Shown: positions 8,428 to 16,532 of the stretch, piece by piece
How positions within the stretch are numbered: the stretch's first letter is position 1
Layout of the letters: every line of letters begins with the position of its first letter
Assembly (NCBI RefSeq): GCF_014171475.1
Contig: NZ_CP048817.1
Location: forward strand, 1,364,001-1,428,000
Source: Sphingomonas sp. So64.6b
Lineage (GTDB): Bacteria; Pseudomonadota; Alphaproteobacteria; Sphingomonadales; Sphingomonadaceae
Reading direction: 5' to 3'
Length of the DNA stretch: 64,000 bases
The notes under the pieces: model-generated
Told to the model about the DNA's origin: nothing
The model's database searches: none
The model's input: only the letters and a program-made list of their open reading frames with translations
Position numbers and translations under genes: made by a program

Positions 8428-8955
8428 CTATTGCTCCAGCATCGAACGGTGGATCCAGGCTCGCGCCTGCACCCAGCGGCGGCGCACTGTGCGGTCGCTG
8501 ATGTCAAGAACCCGCGCCGTCTCCGCCTCGGTCAGCCCGGCGAAATAGCGACAATCGACCAGCCGGGCGAGGTCGGGATCGAGTTCGGCGAGTTCGCCCA
8601 ATGTTTCGCCGAGGCGGATCAGCGTATCGTCATCGAGATCGCCCGCCGCGACATCGTCCGCCGCCTCGATCGGCAGGCTGGGCACGCCGCCGCCGCGCCG
8701 CAACGCCAGTCGCGCCCGTGCCGCATCGATCATGACGTGGCGCATCGCAGTCGATGCGGTGCGGATGAAATGCTCGCGGCTCTCCCAATCGTCGCGGGTG
8801 TGGAGCTTCAGCCAGGTCTCGTTGATGATCGCGGTCGTCTGCCAGGTCTGGGGTGACCCAGCGCGGCGCAGCTCGCGGTGGGCCGCCTTGCGGAGGTCCT
8901 GGTACAGCGCCCCGACCAGGGTGTCCGACCCCTCGATCTTTAAATTAGCCGTCAT
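8428..8955 (-). CDS. ECF-type RNA polymerase sigma factor (TIGR02999-like)
   Basis: 175 residues with sigma region 2 (LVGALYQDLRKAAHRELRR, TAIINETWLKL, TASTAMRHVMIDAARARLA) and region 4 (LDPDLARLVDCRYFAGLTEA, ETARVLDISDRTVRRRWVQA). The NETWLKL and MRHVMIDAARAR motifs are those of the ECF subfamily TIGR02999, which commonly lies beside genes for Ser/Thr kinases with TPRs. It would redirect RNA polymerase core to a target promoter set; no anti-sigma gene is adjacent, so control by the convergent kinase is a reasonable inference. Stop codons of the two genes are 4 bp apart, with no terminator hairpin seen. Confidence 0.88.
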   Translation of the reverse strand: MTANLKIEGSDTLVGALYQDLRKAAHRELRRAGSPQTWQTTAIINETWLKLHTRDDWESREHFIRTASTAMRHVMIDAARARLALRRGGGVPSLPIEAADDVAAGDLDDDTLIRLGETLGELAELDPDLARLVDCRYFAGLTEAETARVLDISDRTVRRRWVQARAWIHRSMLEQ

Positions 8956-9019
8956 GCTGTCCGCTTTCGCCTCAGCCTTGCGTCATCCTTGTTGAAGGCA
9001 ATGCCGGGAGTCGCATGCT

Positions 9020-9613
9020 ATGTACAGCCAAGCTTTTGCAATTGATCCGATCGCCAGTGGTTTATCGCCGCTTTCTCGCTCATTGATGCCGCAGGACGGC
9101 GGGCCGAAAATCATTGTCCTGGATGCCGCGCGCAACCTGATCCAGATCACAGCCGGGGCGCGGGCGATGCTCGCGAAAGGAACCGTGCTGCGGCGCTGCT
9201 TCGATCAGTTGGCCACCGTGACCCGCGGTGATGCTGCGCGCCTCGATGCAGCCTTGAAACTCGCCGTCGCCGAAGGTCAGGCCCATGCTGCGTTCGAAGG
9301 CGATGGCGAACCTCTGGACGCCGACCTGGCCGCCGTCTCGACCGACGGCACGTGCGTCGGACACGTCGTGATGATCCTGAAGCCCGCGCTGGAAGAACGC
9401 CGCCAGCGGCTGTGCGATGCGCAGGCCCGATTCGGCCTGACCCGCGCCGAAAGCCGGCTGCTGGCCGCCTTGTTCGAAGGTTGTTCGGTCCCCCAGGCGG
9501 CCGATCGGCTGGGTGTCGCGCGGAGCACGGCGCGCACCCATCTGCAGCGCGTCTTCGACAAGACCGGCGCCCGTCGCCAAGGCGATCTGCTGCGGCTGGT
9601 CGCCTGCGCCTGA
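9020..9613 (+). CDS. LuxR-family transcriptional regulator
   Basis: 197 residues. The C-terminal third is a LuxR/FixJ helix-turn-helix: FGLTRAESRLLAALFEGCSV, AADRLGVARSTARTHLQRVF, DKTGARRQGDLL. The N-terminal ~130 residues have a PAS-like feel (IIVLDAARNLIQITAGARAM) but no motif I can name, and there is no phospho-acceptor receiver domain. It probably senses a ligand or acts with the divergent ECF sigma gene 65 bp upstream. Its targets are not evident. Confidence 0.75.
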   Translation: MYSQAFAIDPIASGLSPLSRSLMPQDGGPKIIVLDAARNLIQITAGARAMLAKGTVLRRCFDQLATVTRGDAARLDAALKLAVAEGQAHAAFEGDGEPLDADLAAVSTDGTCVGHVVMILKPALEERRQRLCDAQARFGLTRAESRLLAALFEGCSVPQAADRLGVARSTARTHLQRVFDKTGARRQGDLLRLVACA

Positions 9614-9654
9614 TTTGGCTGAACGGACGTACCGCGTGCTCGTTTGCTCCTCTG

Positions 9655-10182
9655 ATGAGTGACAGCACAGGCTCGATCATCATCTTCGACGCGCAGTGCG
9701 TGCTGTGTTCGGCCAACGCCCAGTTTGTCCTGCGCCATGACCGGCGGCGCGTTTTCCGCCTCGCGCCGATGCAAAGCGCGGCAGGTAGCGCGCTCTATCG
9801 TCATCACGGTATCGATCCAACCAATCCCGAAACAATGATCGTCGTCGATGGCGAACATGTGCTGAAGGACTCGGAGGCAGTGATCGCAATCTACAGCGGT
9901 TGCGGATGGCCGTGGCGACTGGCGGCAATCGCGCGCGCGGTGCCGCGACCGGCCCGCGACGCGGCCTATCGCCTGATAGCGCGCAACCGCTACCGCTTGT
10001 TCGGCAAGCGCGACACCTGCTGGCCCCCGGCGATCGCGACCGGATCTTACCATAGGATATCGCTGATGCCGTTTGTGGTTCCGGTGGCTGGCCTTCGGCA
10101 ACGGGCTCTTGTGGCGCCTCCTCCGCGACGACAGGCTCTTCTGCCGGCACTTGTGGCTGCTCTTCGGTCGGTGTCGCTGTAA
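9655..10182 (+). CDS. DCC1-like thiol-disulfide oxidoreductase (DUF393), probable C-terminal frameshift
   Basis: Starts at ATG 9655. The family signature is intact: IIFDAQCVLCSANAQFVLRH with the CxxC pair, FRLAPMQSAAG, and the C-terminal RYRLFGKRDTCW. After CW the read frame continues for ~50 residues into sequence that overlaps an antisense gene. If the C5 run at 10024-10028 had one more C, the frame would read CWPPGDRDRILP and stop at TAG 10053-10055, which is where DUF393 proteins normally end. So the true gene probably ends at 10055. Members are small thioredoxin-like proteins of uncertain function, predicted to act on disulfides. Confidence 0.75.
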   Translation: MSDSTGSIIIFDAQCVLCSANAQFVLRHDRRRVFRLAPMQSAAGSALYRHHGIDPTNPETMIVVDGEHVLKDSEAVIAIYSGCGWPWRLAAIARAVPRPARDAAYRLIARNRYRLFGKRDTCWPPAIATGSYHRISLMPFVVPVAGLRQRALVAPPPRRQALLPALVAALRSVSL

Positions 10183-10363
10183 CAGCCGGCTTCGCGTTGC
10201 CCCGCACGATCCGGTCAAACAGCGACATTAGCAATTGCCCGCCTAGCTGTTTGATCTGATCGCCCGCCGCGGGCTGGGGCGCAGGGGTCTCGCTCGGCGT
10301 GTCCTGCGCCATGACGGGCGAGACCGTGGCGAACGAGGCTATCCACAGGGCGACGGTGAGCAT
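9680..10363 (-). CDS. Proline/glutamate-rich exported protein, 3' part doubtful
   Basis: The N-terminal ~105 residues look genuine: a signal peptide (LTVALWIASFATVSPVMAQ), an amphipathic segment (DQIKQLGGQLLMSLFDRIVR) and a Pro/Glu/Ala-rich linker (EEQPQVPAEEPVVAEEAPQE). Beyond about base 10055 the frame overlaps the DUF393 coding sequence on the other strand and loses any protein-like pattern, so the real product is probably shorter or the gene is truncated or frameshifted. No family recognised. The linker suggests a periplasm-spanning or lipoprotein-like architecture. Confidence 0.4.
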   Translation of the reverse strand: MLTVALWIASFATVSPVMAQDTPSETPAPQPAAGDQIKQLGGQLLMSLFDRIVRGNAKPAVTATPTEEQPQVPAEEPVVAEEAPQEPVAEGQPPEPQTASAISYGKIRSRSPGASRCRACRTSGSGCALSGDRPRRGPVAAPRARLPPVATAIRNRCRLRSLPPSPSAHVRHRRRSLFRDWLDRYRDDDRARYLPRFASARGGKRAAGHGAGQTGRWPNTARTARRR

Positions 10364-10524
10364 CTTTGCGATTTTCTTGACTGGCTCCTCGTAAGAATCG
10401 CTCGGGCTTCAATTCCGACAGGCGGCAATGTCGCCGAACGGTGCCGGACCCGCATCCTAGGTTCGTGGGATGCGCTGGTGGATCAGCGGCGTAATCCGGA
10501 CCTGCCGACATCTGGGGAACAGCA

Positions 10525-10992
10525 ATGACCCTTCTTCATCGAATTTCCGGTTGCGGGATTACTTTGGCAGCCATCACAGTGGCCACCCTGGTCGCAGCGC
10601 CCCTCCGTGCCGCGTCCGAACGGCAAGAGCAGTTGTGCAGTCTTGGGCCGTGCCTGCCGCCGCACCCGACTCCGCCGACGGTCCATGACGGCCGTTTCTC
10701 GGTGGGCTACCAGCAGATCTATTGTAAAAGGGCGCCTTGTCCCGCGGGAGGTCTCGCCATCTTCTTTGCCGATCGCCCGCCGATCCGGGTCAAGACGATC
10801 GCCTTTGCTCCCGGCACACCCAGGAATCTCCAGCCCGCTTATCAGTGGGACGATCCGAGGCGAAGATATGTCGTGTTCGAGGGTTCGGTTACGATCGCCT
10901 TCGACAAGTCGATCGCGGTGATTCGCCCCCTCACTGCCGCTTACAGTCAATCCGCCAAGCCGCCCTCGTCCCCGTTTGGCCCGAAGCGTTGA
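10525..10992 (+). CDS. Hypothetical secreted protein with paired cysteines
   Basis: 155 residues preceded by GGGGAA at a good distance from ATG 10525. A signal peptide (ITLAAITVATLVAAPLRA) is followed by a mature part with four cysteines (EQLCSLGPCLP, YCKRAPCPAG) suggesting two periplasmic disulfides, and a regular beta-rich C-terminal half (RRRYVVFEGSVTIAFD). I do not recognise a family. No close neighbour on the same strand suggests a role. Confidence 0.6.
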   Translation: MTLLHRISGCGITLAAITVATLVAAPLRAASERQEQLCSLGPCLPPHPTPPTVHDGRFSVGYQQIYCKRAPCPAGGLAIFFADRPPIRVKTIAFAPGTPRNLQPAYQWDDPRRRYVVFEGSVTIAFDKSIAVIRPLTAAYSQSAKPPSSPFGPKR

Positions 10993-11060
10993 GCCGATGT
11001 ACCGAATCCCGCATAATTGCGCTGGACACAATCCACCCGCCGCCGCTCCGATCAGCGGCA

Positions 11061-11318
11061 ATGGTGCACGCACCCCCCATTGCAGCTGAACCGGTCCATG
11101 CCGCGGGGACGATCCTGGTGCTTGGCGCCTATGGCGGGTTCGGTGCGCGGTTGTCGCGCCGTCGTGTGGCTGCCGGCCATCATGTCCTCGTGGCTGGCCG
11201 CCATCTCGATCGTGCCTCCGCCTTTTGTGCCCGCGAAAAGGGGTTTGCACACGGTTTACAGCGAGCCTCGTTTCTCGCGCTGCGCGTCCGCGATTCTGGC
11301 ATCCGCCCAGAGGATTAA
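11061..11318 (+). pseudogene. Saccharopine-dehydrogenase-like N-terminal remnant
   Basis: From ATG 11061 the frame contains a Rossmann nucleotide-binding start (TILVLGAYGGFGARLSRR, then AAGHHVLVAGRHLDRASAFC) typical of saccharopine dehydrogenase-like NAD(P)-dependent enzymes. After about 60 residues (near base 11250) the similarity ends and the frame stops at 11318; a complete protein would have ~370 residues. The rest of the 10993-11602 interval contains no other gene I can support, only the upstream region of the TonB receptor. Confidence 0.55.
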
Positions 11319-11602
11319 AAGTCCGCTGGCTATACCAGTAAAATCAACGTCGGTTCCGGCATATGCTGCATTGCTCCCATCGCTGTCATACGAGGGCGGT
11401 TCGGGTTTTGTCGGAGTGGGCAGGGGAACGGCGGCGCGCCGTTCGATCGCTTTACGACGTGGCGACGGCCGGGCTCATGCGGCCCGATTGTCAAATTAAG
11501 TGCCCGGTTTCGTCATCATTCCGTCGTCCGATCATCGTGAAAGCGCAACGCGCCGATCCTAGCGGGGTCGCTTGATCCGTTAGAGATTAAAGGGACGCGC
11601 AA

Positions 11603-14122
11603 ATGATGATGAAAGCGAAGATGGCCGGCCTTGGGATGGCCGTTCTGTCGATGACGTACGGTACATTGGCGTTCGCCCAGACGAAAGCCGACGCGTCGCC
11701 GCCTGCAGAAACGCCGAATAGCGATGAGGACATCATCGTCACCGGCCGCGCCGGCAGCGGCGAGCGGACCAAGCTCGAAACCAGTTACGCCATCACGACC
11801 TTGTCGAACGATGCGCTTCGGTCGCGCGCGCCATCCAGCGTCACCGAGACATTGAAGTCGGTGCCCGGATTCTGGGTCGAGGCCTCGGGTGGCGAGGGCA
11901 GCGGCAATGTCCGCGCGCGCGGCATTCCAGTCGACGGGTTCGGCTCGATCAACCTGCTTGAGGACGGTCTGCCGGTGCAGCATGATCCCTCGCTTGGTTA
12001 TCTCAACGCTGATCAGGCATTCCGGATGGACGAGTCTATCGACCGAATCGAGGTCGTACGCGGCGGCCCGTCCTCGATCTTTTCGCCGAACGCGCCGGGC
12101 GGCGTGGTCAACTTCATCACCAAGCGGCCCGGCGATTCCTTCTCGGGCAATGCTCGGATACTCTACGGACCGACCGCTGACCTGTATCGCTTCGACGGCT
12201 GGGTCGGCGGACCGATCGGCGGGGGCTGGAAAGTCGATGTCGGGGGCTTCTACCGCAACGAACGGGGTGTCCGCGATCCGGGCTATACCGGAAACAAGGG
12301 CGGCCAGATACGCGCCGATCTGTCGCGCGACTTCGGCAATGGCCATGTCAGCCTGAGTTACAAGCGGCTCGCCGACAATGCGGTCTTCTATACCGGCATT
12401 CCGCTGAGCAAGGATCGCGATGGCAATATCGTCGGCATCGCCGGCTTCGACCCGCATTATGGCACCACCGCGAGCCGCGCGAGCGCGTTCCTGACGCTGC
12501 GCAACGCTAATGGCCCGGTCTCATTCGACAATACCGATGGCAGCAGCATTCGGCTCGACCAGTTTTCGGCGATGGCGGACTGGGAGTTCGGCGACGGCTG
12601 GACGCTCTCCAACAAGGCGCGCTATCGCGATTCGGCGACTGTTCGCAATGGCGTCTATCCGGCTGCGATCAATATCGGCGCGGCTTATGTCGCCTCGAAA
12701 CAGGCCGCGTTGCTCGCCGCCTATCCCAGCGCCGCGGGCCTGGTGCTTCGCTACACCGACACCGGCCAGGCATTCAATCTCACAGGCCAGAACGGCAACG
12801 GCCTGATCTTCGAGAACAGCGCGCGCCCGGTGACGGTCGACGAGAGCGAATTCCTCGACGACCTGCGCCTGACCCGCAAATTCGATCTGTTTGGTCAGAC
12901 GCACGACATCGCGTTCGGCGTTTATTTCGCGCATATCGATGAGACGTTCCGGCGCTATTCGGCGACGACATTGCAGGATGTTTCGGACAATTCGCGGCTG
13001 CTCGATCTCGTCGCGGTCAACGCTGCCGGTCAGGTCGTCGGTTCGCTGACGCAGAACGGCGTGTCACGTTATGGCTCGGAATTTGCCAATGGATCGGGTT
13101 CGTCGGATACGATCGCGCTCTATGCGTCGGACGAGTGGCAGGTGACGCCGAAGCTGCGGATCGATGGAGGTGTCCGTTATGAGCGCGTCACGACCAAGGG
13201 GGCGCAGGAGGGGACAAAGACGGTCAACCTCGGCGACGCGAGCACGCTGGCGGACAATAATGTGCTGACCGGAAACGGCTTGTTTACCCCGTTCGACCGG
13301 CGCTTCGATCATGTCGGCTTCACGATCGGCGGCAATTGGCAGTTCAGCGATTCCGCTGGCCTGTTCGGGCGCTACACCTCCACCTTCCGCCTGCCGAGCG
13401 TGGGCAGTTTCATCACCAGCGCCACAGCGGTACCAGTGATCCAGGGCATTCGCATGTGGGAAGCCGGGGTGAAGGCCTCGACCCCGTTGCTCAGTGTCTA
13501 TGCGACGGGCTTCCTGACCGATTTCGATTCCTTTTCGATCTCAAACTTTCAGTTCAACAGCAGCACCGGCGGTTACACCTCGCAGACCGTCTATACCGAT
13601 ACGCGCGCTTATGGCGTCGAGTTTGAGGGTACGATCCGCCCGGTCGAGTGGTTCGACTTCACGGTCAACGCGACGGTGCAGGAAGCCACGTTCCGTAACT
13701 TGCGTTTCAATGAAGTCACAACGAAGCAGGATGGTACCCAGCAGCTAACCGGTCGTGACTATTCGGGCAATCAGCTGCTGCGCGTTCCAAAGGTCGCGCT
13801 GCGGGCGACGCCGGGGGTCAATCTGTTCGACAAACGCTTCCGCGCCCAGATGGACGTCGAATATTATTCAGATCGTTATGCCGACGCCGCCAACATCTCG
13901 AAGCTGCCAGCCTATACCGTGATCAACGCCAGTGTCCGTTTCGGCCTGACCGACCAGATCACGCTCTGGGCTTACGGGGACAATCTGACCAATCAGCTCG
14001 GTTTGACCGAGGGCAATCCGCGCGCCGGCGAGTTGACCAGCGGTCAGGCCAATGATCAGTTGTTCATCGGTCGACCGATTCTCGGTCGCAACGTTCGGTT
14101 CGCGGTGGATTTCAAATTCTGA
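11603..14122 (+). CDS. TonB-dependent outer-membrane receptor
   Basis: 839 residues with signal peptide (LGMAVLSMTYGTLAFAQ), TonB box region (EDIIVTGRA), a plug domain (LKSVPGFWVEASGGEGSGNV, RARGIPVDGF, IDRIEVVRGGPSSIFSPNAP, GGVVNFITKRPGD) and a 22-strand barrel ending in the terminal aromatic motif RFAVDFKF. The start ATG 11603 follows AAGGGA. The plug has FecA-like features, but the ligand cannot be read from sequence. The stop overlaps by one base the start of a PHP-domain metallohydrolase (14122), so uptake and periplasmic hydrolysis of one substrate are probably coupled. Confidence 0.92.
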   Translation: MMMKAKMAGLGMAVLSMTYGTLAFAQTKADASPPAETPNSDEDIIVTGRAGSGERTKLETSYAITTLSNDALRSRAPSSVTETLKSVPGFWVEASGGEGSGNVRARGIPVDGFGSINLLEDGLPVQHDPSLGYLNADQAFRMDESIDRIEVVRGGPSSIFSPNAPGGVVNFITKRPGDSFSGNARILYGPTADLYRFDGWVGGPIGGGWKVDVGGFYRNERGVRDPGYTGNKGGQIRADLSRDFGNGHVSLSYKRLADNAVFYTGIPLSKDRDGNIVGIAGFDPHYGTTASRASAFLTLRNANGPVSFDNTDGSSIRLDQFSAMADWEFGDGWTLSNKARYRDSATVRNGVYPAAINIGAAYVASKQAALLAAYPSAAGLVLRYTDTGQAFNLTGQNGNGLIFENSARPVTVDESEFLDDLRLTRKFDLFGQTHDIAFGVYFAHIDETFRRYSATTLQDVSDNSRLLDLVAVNAAGQVVGSLTQNGVSRYGSEFANGSGSSDTIALYASDEWQVTPKLRIDGGVRYERVTTKGAQEGTKTVNLGDASTLADNNVLTGNGLFTPFDRRFDHVGFTIGGNWQFSDSAGLFGRYTSTFRLPSVGSFITSATAVPVIQGIRMWEAGVKASTPLLSVYATGFLTDFDSFSISNFQFNSSTGGYTSQTVYTDTRAYGVEFEGTIRPVEWFDFTVNATVQEATFRNLRFNEVTTKQDGTQQLTGRDYSGNQLLRVPKVALRATPGVNLFDKRFRAQMDVEYYSDRYADAANISKLPAYTVINASVRFGLTDQITLWAYGDNLTNQLGLTEGNPRAGELTSGQANDQLFIGRPILGRNVRFAVDFKF

Positions 14123-15588
14123 TGGTGCTGGCCCGGACCCTGTTTGCCTTGCTGCTCGCTCTGGCCGTCACCACTCCGGCGGCGGCCGAGCCGGCGGCGC
14201 CTGATTTTCGTGCCAGGGGTGTCGTGACCGGTGCCGACCACCAGCATTACAGGGAAGTGCCGTTTGACGTGCCGACCGGCGTCGAACGGATCACCGTGAC
14301 CCTGTCCTATGACAAGGCCAACAAGACGGTGATCGATCTGGGCATATGGGATCCCAAGACGTTCCGCGGATGGAGTGGTGGTGCGCGCGACCGTTTCACG
14401 ATCGGCCCGAGCGATGCGTCGCCCGGTTATCTTTCCGGCGCCATTCCGGCGGGCCGCTGGCGGGTCACGCTCGGCGTTCCCAATGCGCGAGCGGGAAGCT
14501 GCAGTGCTTATACCGTCAGCGTCTTTTTCGACCGCGGCACGGCGCGCAGGGCGACTGCGGCGATCGCCGATGCGCCGTTGAACGATGCGCCCGGCTGGTA
14601 CCGCGGCGATCTGCACATGCATGACGCTAATAGCGATGGAAGCTGTCTCAGCCAGTCGGGCAAACGCGTGCCGTGCCCCTTGTTCCGCACGATCGAAGCC
14701 GCAGCGCAGGCGGGGCTCGATTTCGTCGCGGTCACCGATCACAACACGGTCGCCCATTTGGGAGCCCTGCGCGAACTTCAGCCCTGGTTCGATCGGCTTT
14801 TGCTGATCCCGGGCGTCGAGGTCACCACTTTCGGCGGCCATGCCAATATCTTCGCGCCATCGCATTTCGTCGACTTCAGGATTGGCAGCAAGGGTGTGCC
14901 GAATGTCGCCGCGCTGGAACGCAAAGTTGCCGAGGCGGGCGCGATCATGTCGATCAACCATCCCGCCTTGCCCTCGGGTGAAGCGTGTATGGGATGTGGC
15001 TGGACATGGCCGGCCACCGACTATGCCGGCATCACGGCGATCGAGGCCGTCAACGGCACCATGGCGGAAGGTCCCCTGGCTGGAGTCGGCTTTTGGTACG
15101 CCCGGCTCAACGAAGGTCATCGCCTGACCGGCATCGGCGGCAGCGACAATCATGATCCCGACGCGCCCGCCGGCAAGGCGCCAATCGGCCGGCCGACCAC
15201 CGTGGTCCGTGCCGAGGCGCTGTCGACGCCGGCGATCATTGCCGGGATTCGCGCCGGCAACGTCTTCATCGATGTCGATGGCAGTCGCGACCGGCTGCTC
15301 GAATTGCAGGCGATATCGGGCGCCGCCCGCGCCGTGATGGGCGAGACCCTGCAGTTCGTCGGAACGCTCGAGCTCAAGGTGCATGTGGTCGGCATGACCG
15401 AGGGCACGATTCAGGTCATCGCCAACGGAAAACCCGACCCGTCGCATCAGGCGGTGGTGACCGGGCCAGATGAATGGCGTTCATTCTCGCTGAATCGAGC
15501 CCAGGCCTGCGGCTGGATCAGCGCGACAGTGCTGTCGGGCGGACATCCCCGGCTCATCGGAAATCCGATCTATATCCGGTGTCGCTGA
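14122..15588 (+). CDS. CehA/McbA-family PHP-domain metallohydrolase, exported
   Basis: 488 residues: signal peptide (LLALAVTTPAAAEP), an N-terminal beta-sandwich-like domain (about residues 25-150), then a PHP-type metal site with GDLHMH (~160), VTDHN (~210), IMSINHP (~275) and GIGGSDNH (~340), the order seen in CehA/McbA hydrolases, some of which cleave carbamate or phosphoester bonds. GEACMGCGWTW contributes two unusual cysteines. It overlaps the TonB receptor gene by one base, so the enzyme likely processes whatever that receptor imports. Substrate unknown. Confidence 0.85.
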   Translation: MVLARTLFALLLALAVTTPAAAEPAAPDFRARGVVTGADHQHYREVPFDVPTGVERITVTLSYDKANKTVIDLGIWDPKTFRGWSGGARDRFTIGPSDASPGYLSGAIPAGRWRVTLGVPNARAGSCSAYTVSVFFDRGTARRATAAIADAPLNDAPGWYRGDLHMHDANSDGSCLSQSGKRVPCPLFRTIEAAAQAGLDFVAVTDHNTVAHLGALRELQPWFDRLLLIPGVEVTTFGGHANIFAPSHFVDFRIGSKGVPNVAALERKVAEAGAIMSINHPALPSGEACMGCGWTWPATDYAGITAIEAVNGTMAEGPLAGVGFWYARLNEGHRLTGIGGSDNHDPDAPAGKAPIGRPTTVVRAEALSTPAIIAGIRAGNVFIDVDGSRDRLLELQAISGAARAVMGETLQFVGTLELKVHVVGMTEGTIQVIANGKPDPSHQAVVTGPDEWRSFSLNRAQACGWISATVLSGGHPRLIGNPIYIRCR

Positions 15589-15723
15589 CCAGAAGTGCTG
15601 CTGGCGCGCGCTGTCAGCGGGCGTTCATTGCGGCGTATGGGCCGAGGTTAAGCGAATGACGATTGCATAGTGGCGGGGAATATTGTCATCGCCGTCGAGC
15701 AAATTGCCGGGCGGGAAAAAGAG

Positions 15724-15918
15724 ATGCGCACCATTTCCGACGACGTTGCCGTCAGGCTCTATCACCTCGGTGATGACGGGGCTGCCGCGACGCTGGTGTA
15801 CGGGACGCTGGGCGAGGCGCTCGCATTGGCCGCGGCGCAAACCGATGATGTGCAGGACGGACTGTTTCTGCAGACCAGCAACGATGTGATCAGTTATCTC
15901 GATTATATCGAGGGGTAG
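15724..15918 (+). CDS. Small hypothetical protein
   Basis: 64 residues from ATG 15724 (an in-frame start at 15670 gives 82). The sequence is acidic and regular (ISDDVAVRLYHLGDDGAAAT, LFLQTSNDVISYLDYIEG), and codon use looks like genuine coding sequence. It resembles small acidic proteins of sphingomonads, but I cannot name a family. Confidence 0.5.
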   Translation: MRTISDDVAVRLYHLGDDGAAATLVYGTLGEALALAAAQTDDVQDGLFLQTSNDVISYLDYIEG

Positions 15919-15994
15919 GGGGCGGAGGTCGCGGCTCAGTAATGCGCCGTGGCAAAGCCACGTCGTCGGTCGGCGCTGTGGGCGCCGCCGGCCG

Positions 15995-16045
15995 GTTGCG
16001 CCTACAGGCTTGCGATAGCTTCGCTATCGCTTTGCCCGGCGCAAC
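15995..16045. repeat. Nested inverted repeat (cruciform-prone)
   Basis: An outer pair GTTGCGCC (15995-16002) / GGCGCAAC (16038-16045) encloses a perfect inner hairpin GCGATAGC-TTC-GCTATCGC (16012-16030). It lies between the small acidic ORF and the terminator of the lipoprotein gene. It may be a palindromic intergenic repeat; no second copy was seen in the window. Confidence 0.7.
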
Positions 16046-16076
16046 GAAAAAGGGCGCCCCCGAAGGGACGCCCTTT
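16046..16076 (-). terminator. Rho-independent terminator of the 16.1-kb lipoprotein gene
   Basis: Read on the minus strand: a 12-bp stem (AAAGGGCGTCCC with GGGGCGCCCTTT, one G-T pair), a TTCG tetraloop and a following T run (16046-16050). It lies 40 bp beyond the lipoprotein stop codon. Confidence 0.85.
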
Positions 16077-16115
16077 CCGCATCAAACCGATCGGGCCGAA
16101 ACCCGATCAAGCTGA

Positions 16116-16376
16116 TTACATGTTGTCGGTCTTGGCGTCCGCGGCTTCGCGAACGTTGTCAGCTGCTGCGTTCATGTTGTCAGCAACGTTGCCGGCGTTC
16201 TCAGTGATCGCGTCGGCGGTGTTCGAAGCGGCGGCTTCCAGATTGTCAGCGCCGATTTCGAGGTTGTCGGCAACCATCTCAGCGTTGTTTTCAACGGCTG
16301 CGGCTTCCGGCGACTTGGTGCAGGCAGCCACGGACATCAGGCCGGCGGCGGCGAGAACAAAGGCGATTTTCTTCAT
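16116..16376 (-). CDS. Small alanine/asparagine-rich lipoprotein
   Basis: 86 residues. The signal peptide MKKIAFVLAAAGLMSVAAC ends in a lipobox (SVAAC), so the mature protein is an N-terminally lipidated, probably outer-membrane-anchored peptide. The rest is a heptad-like helix of ADN repeats (NNAEMVADNLEIGADNLEAA, NMNAAADNVREAADAKTDNM) that could form a coiled coil, in the manner of Lpp- or entericidin-like proteins. It is followed by a strong terminator and so is probably an abundant monocistronic product. Start chosen by the signal peptide; the frame extends upstream without coding pattern. Confidence 0.8.
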   Translation of the reverse strand: MKKIAFVLAAAGLMSVAACTKSPEAAAVENNAEMVADNLEIGADNLEAAASNTADAITENAGNVADNMNAAADNVREAADAKTDNM

Positions 16377-16532
16377 GCGGTTGCTCCCAAGCATAGCAAT
16401 ATTCGCGGCCAGCCCGAATGCTGTCACGAAGCTTGAGCAAATAGCGGCGAATATCGCACCGTCAATCGCAATTTGATCATGATCCTGCCTTAATTCAGCT
16501 TGCCGCAAGGTTCTTGGCACTCGGTTCGTCGC

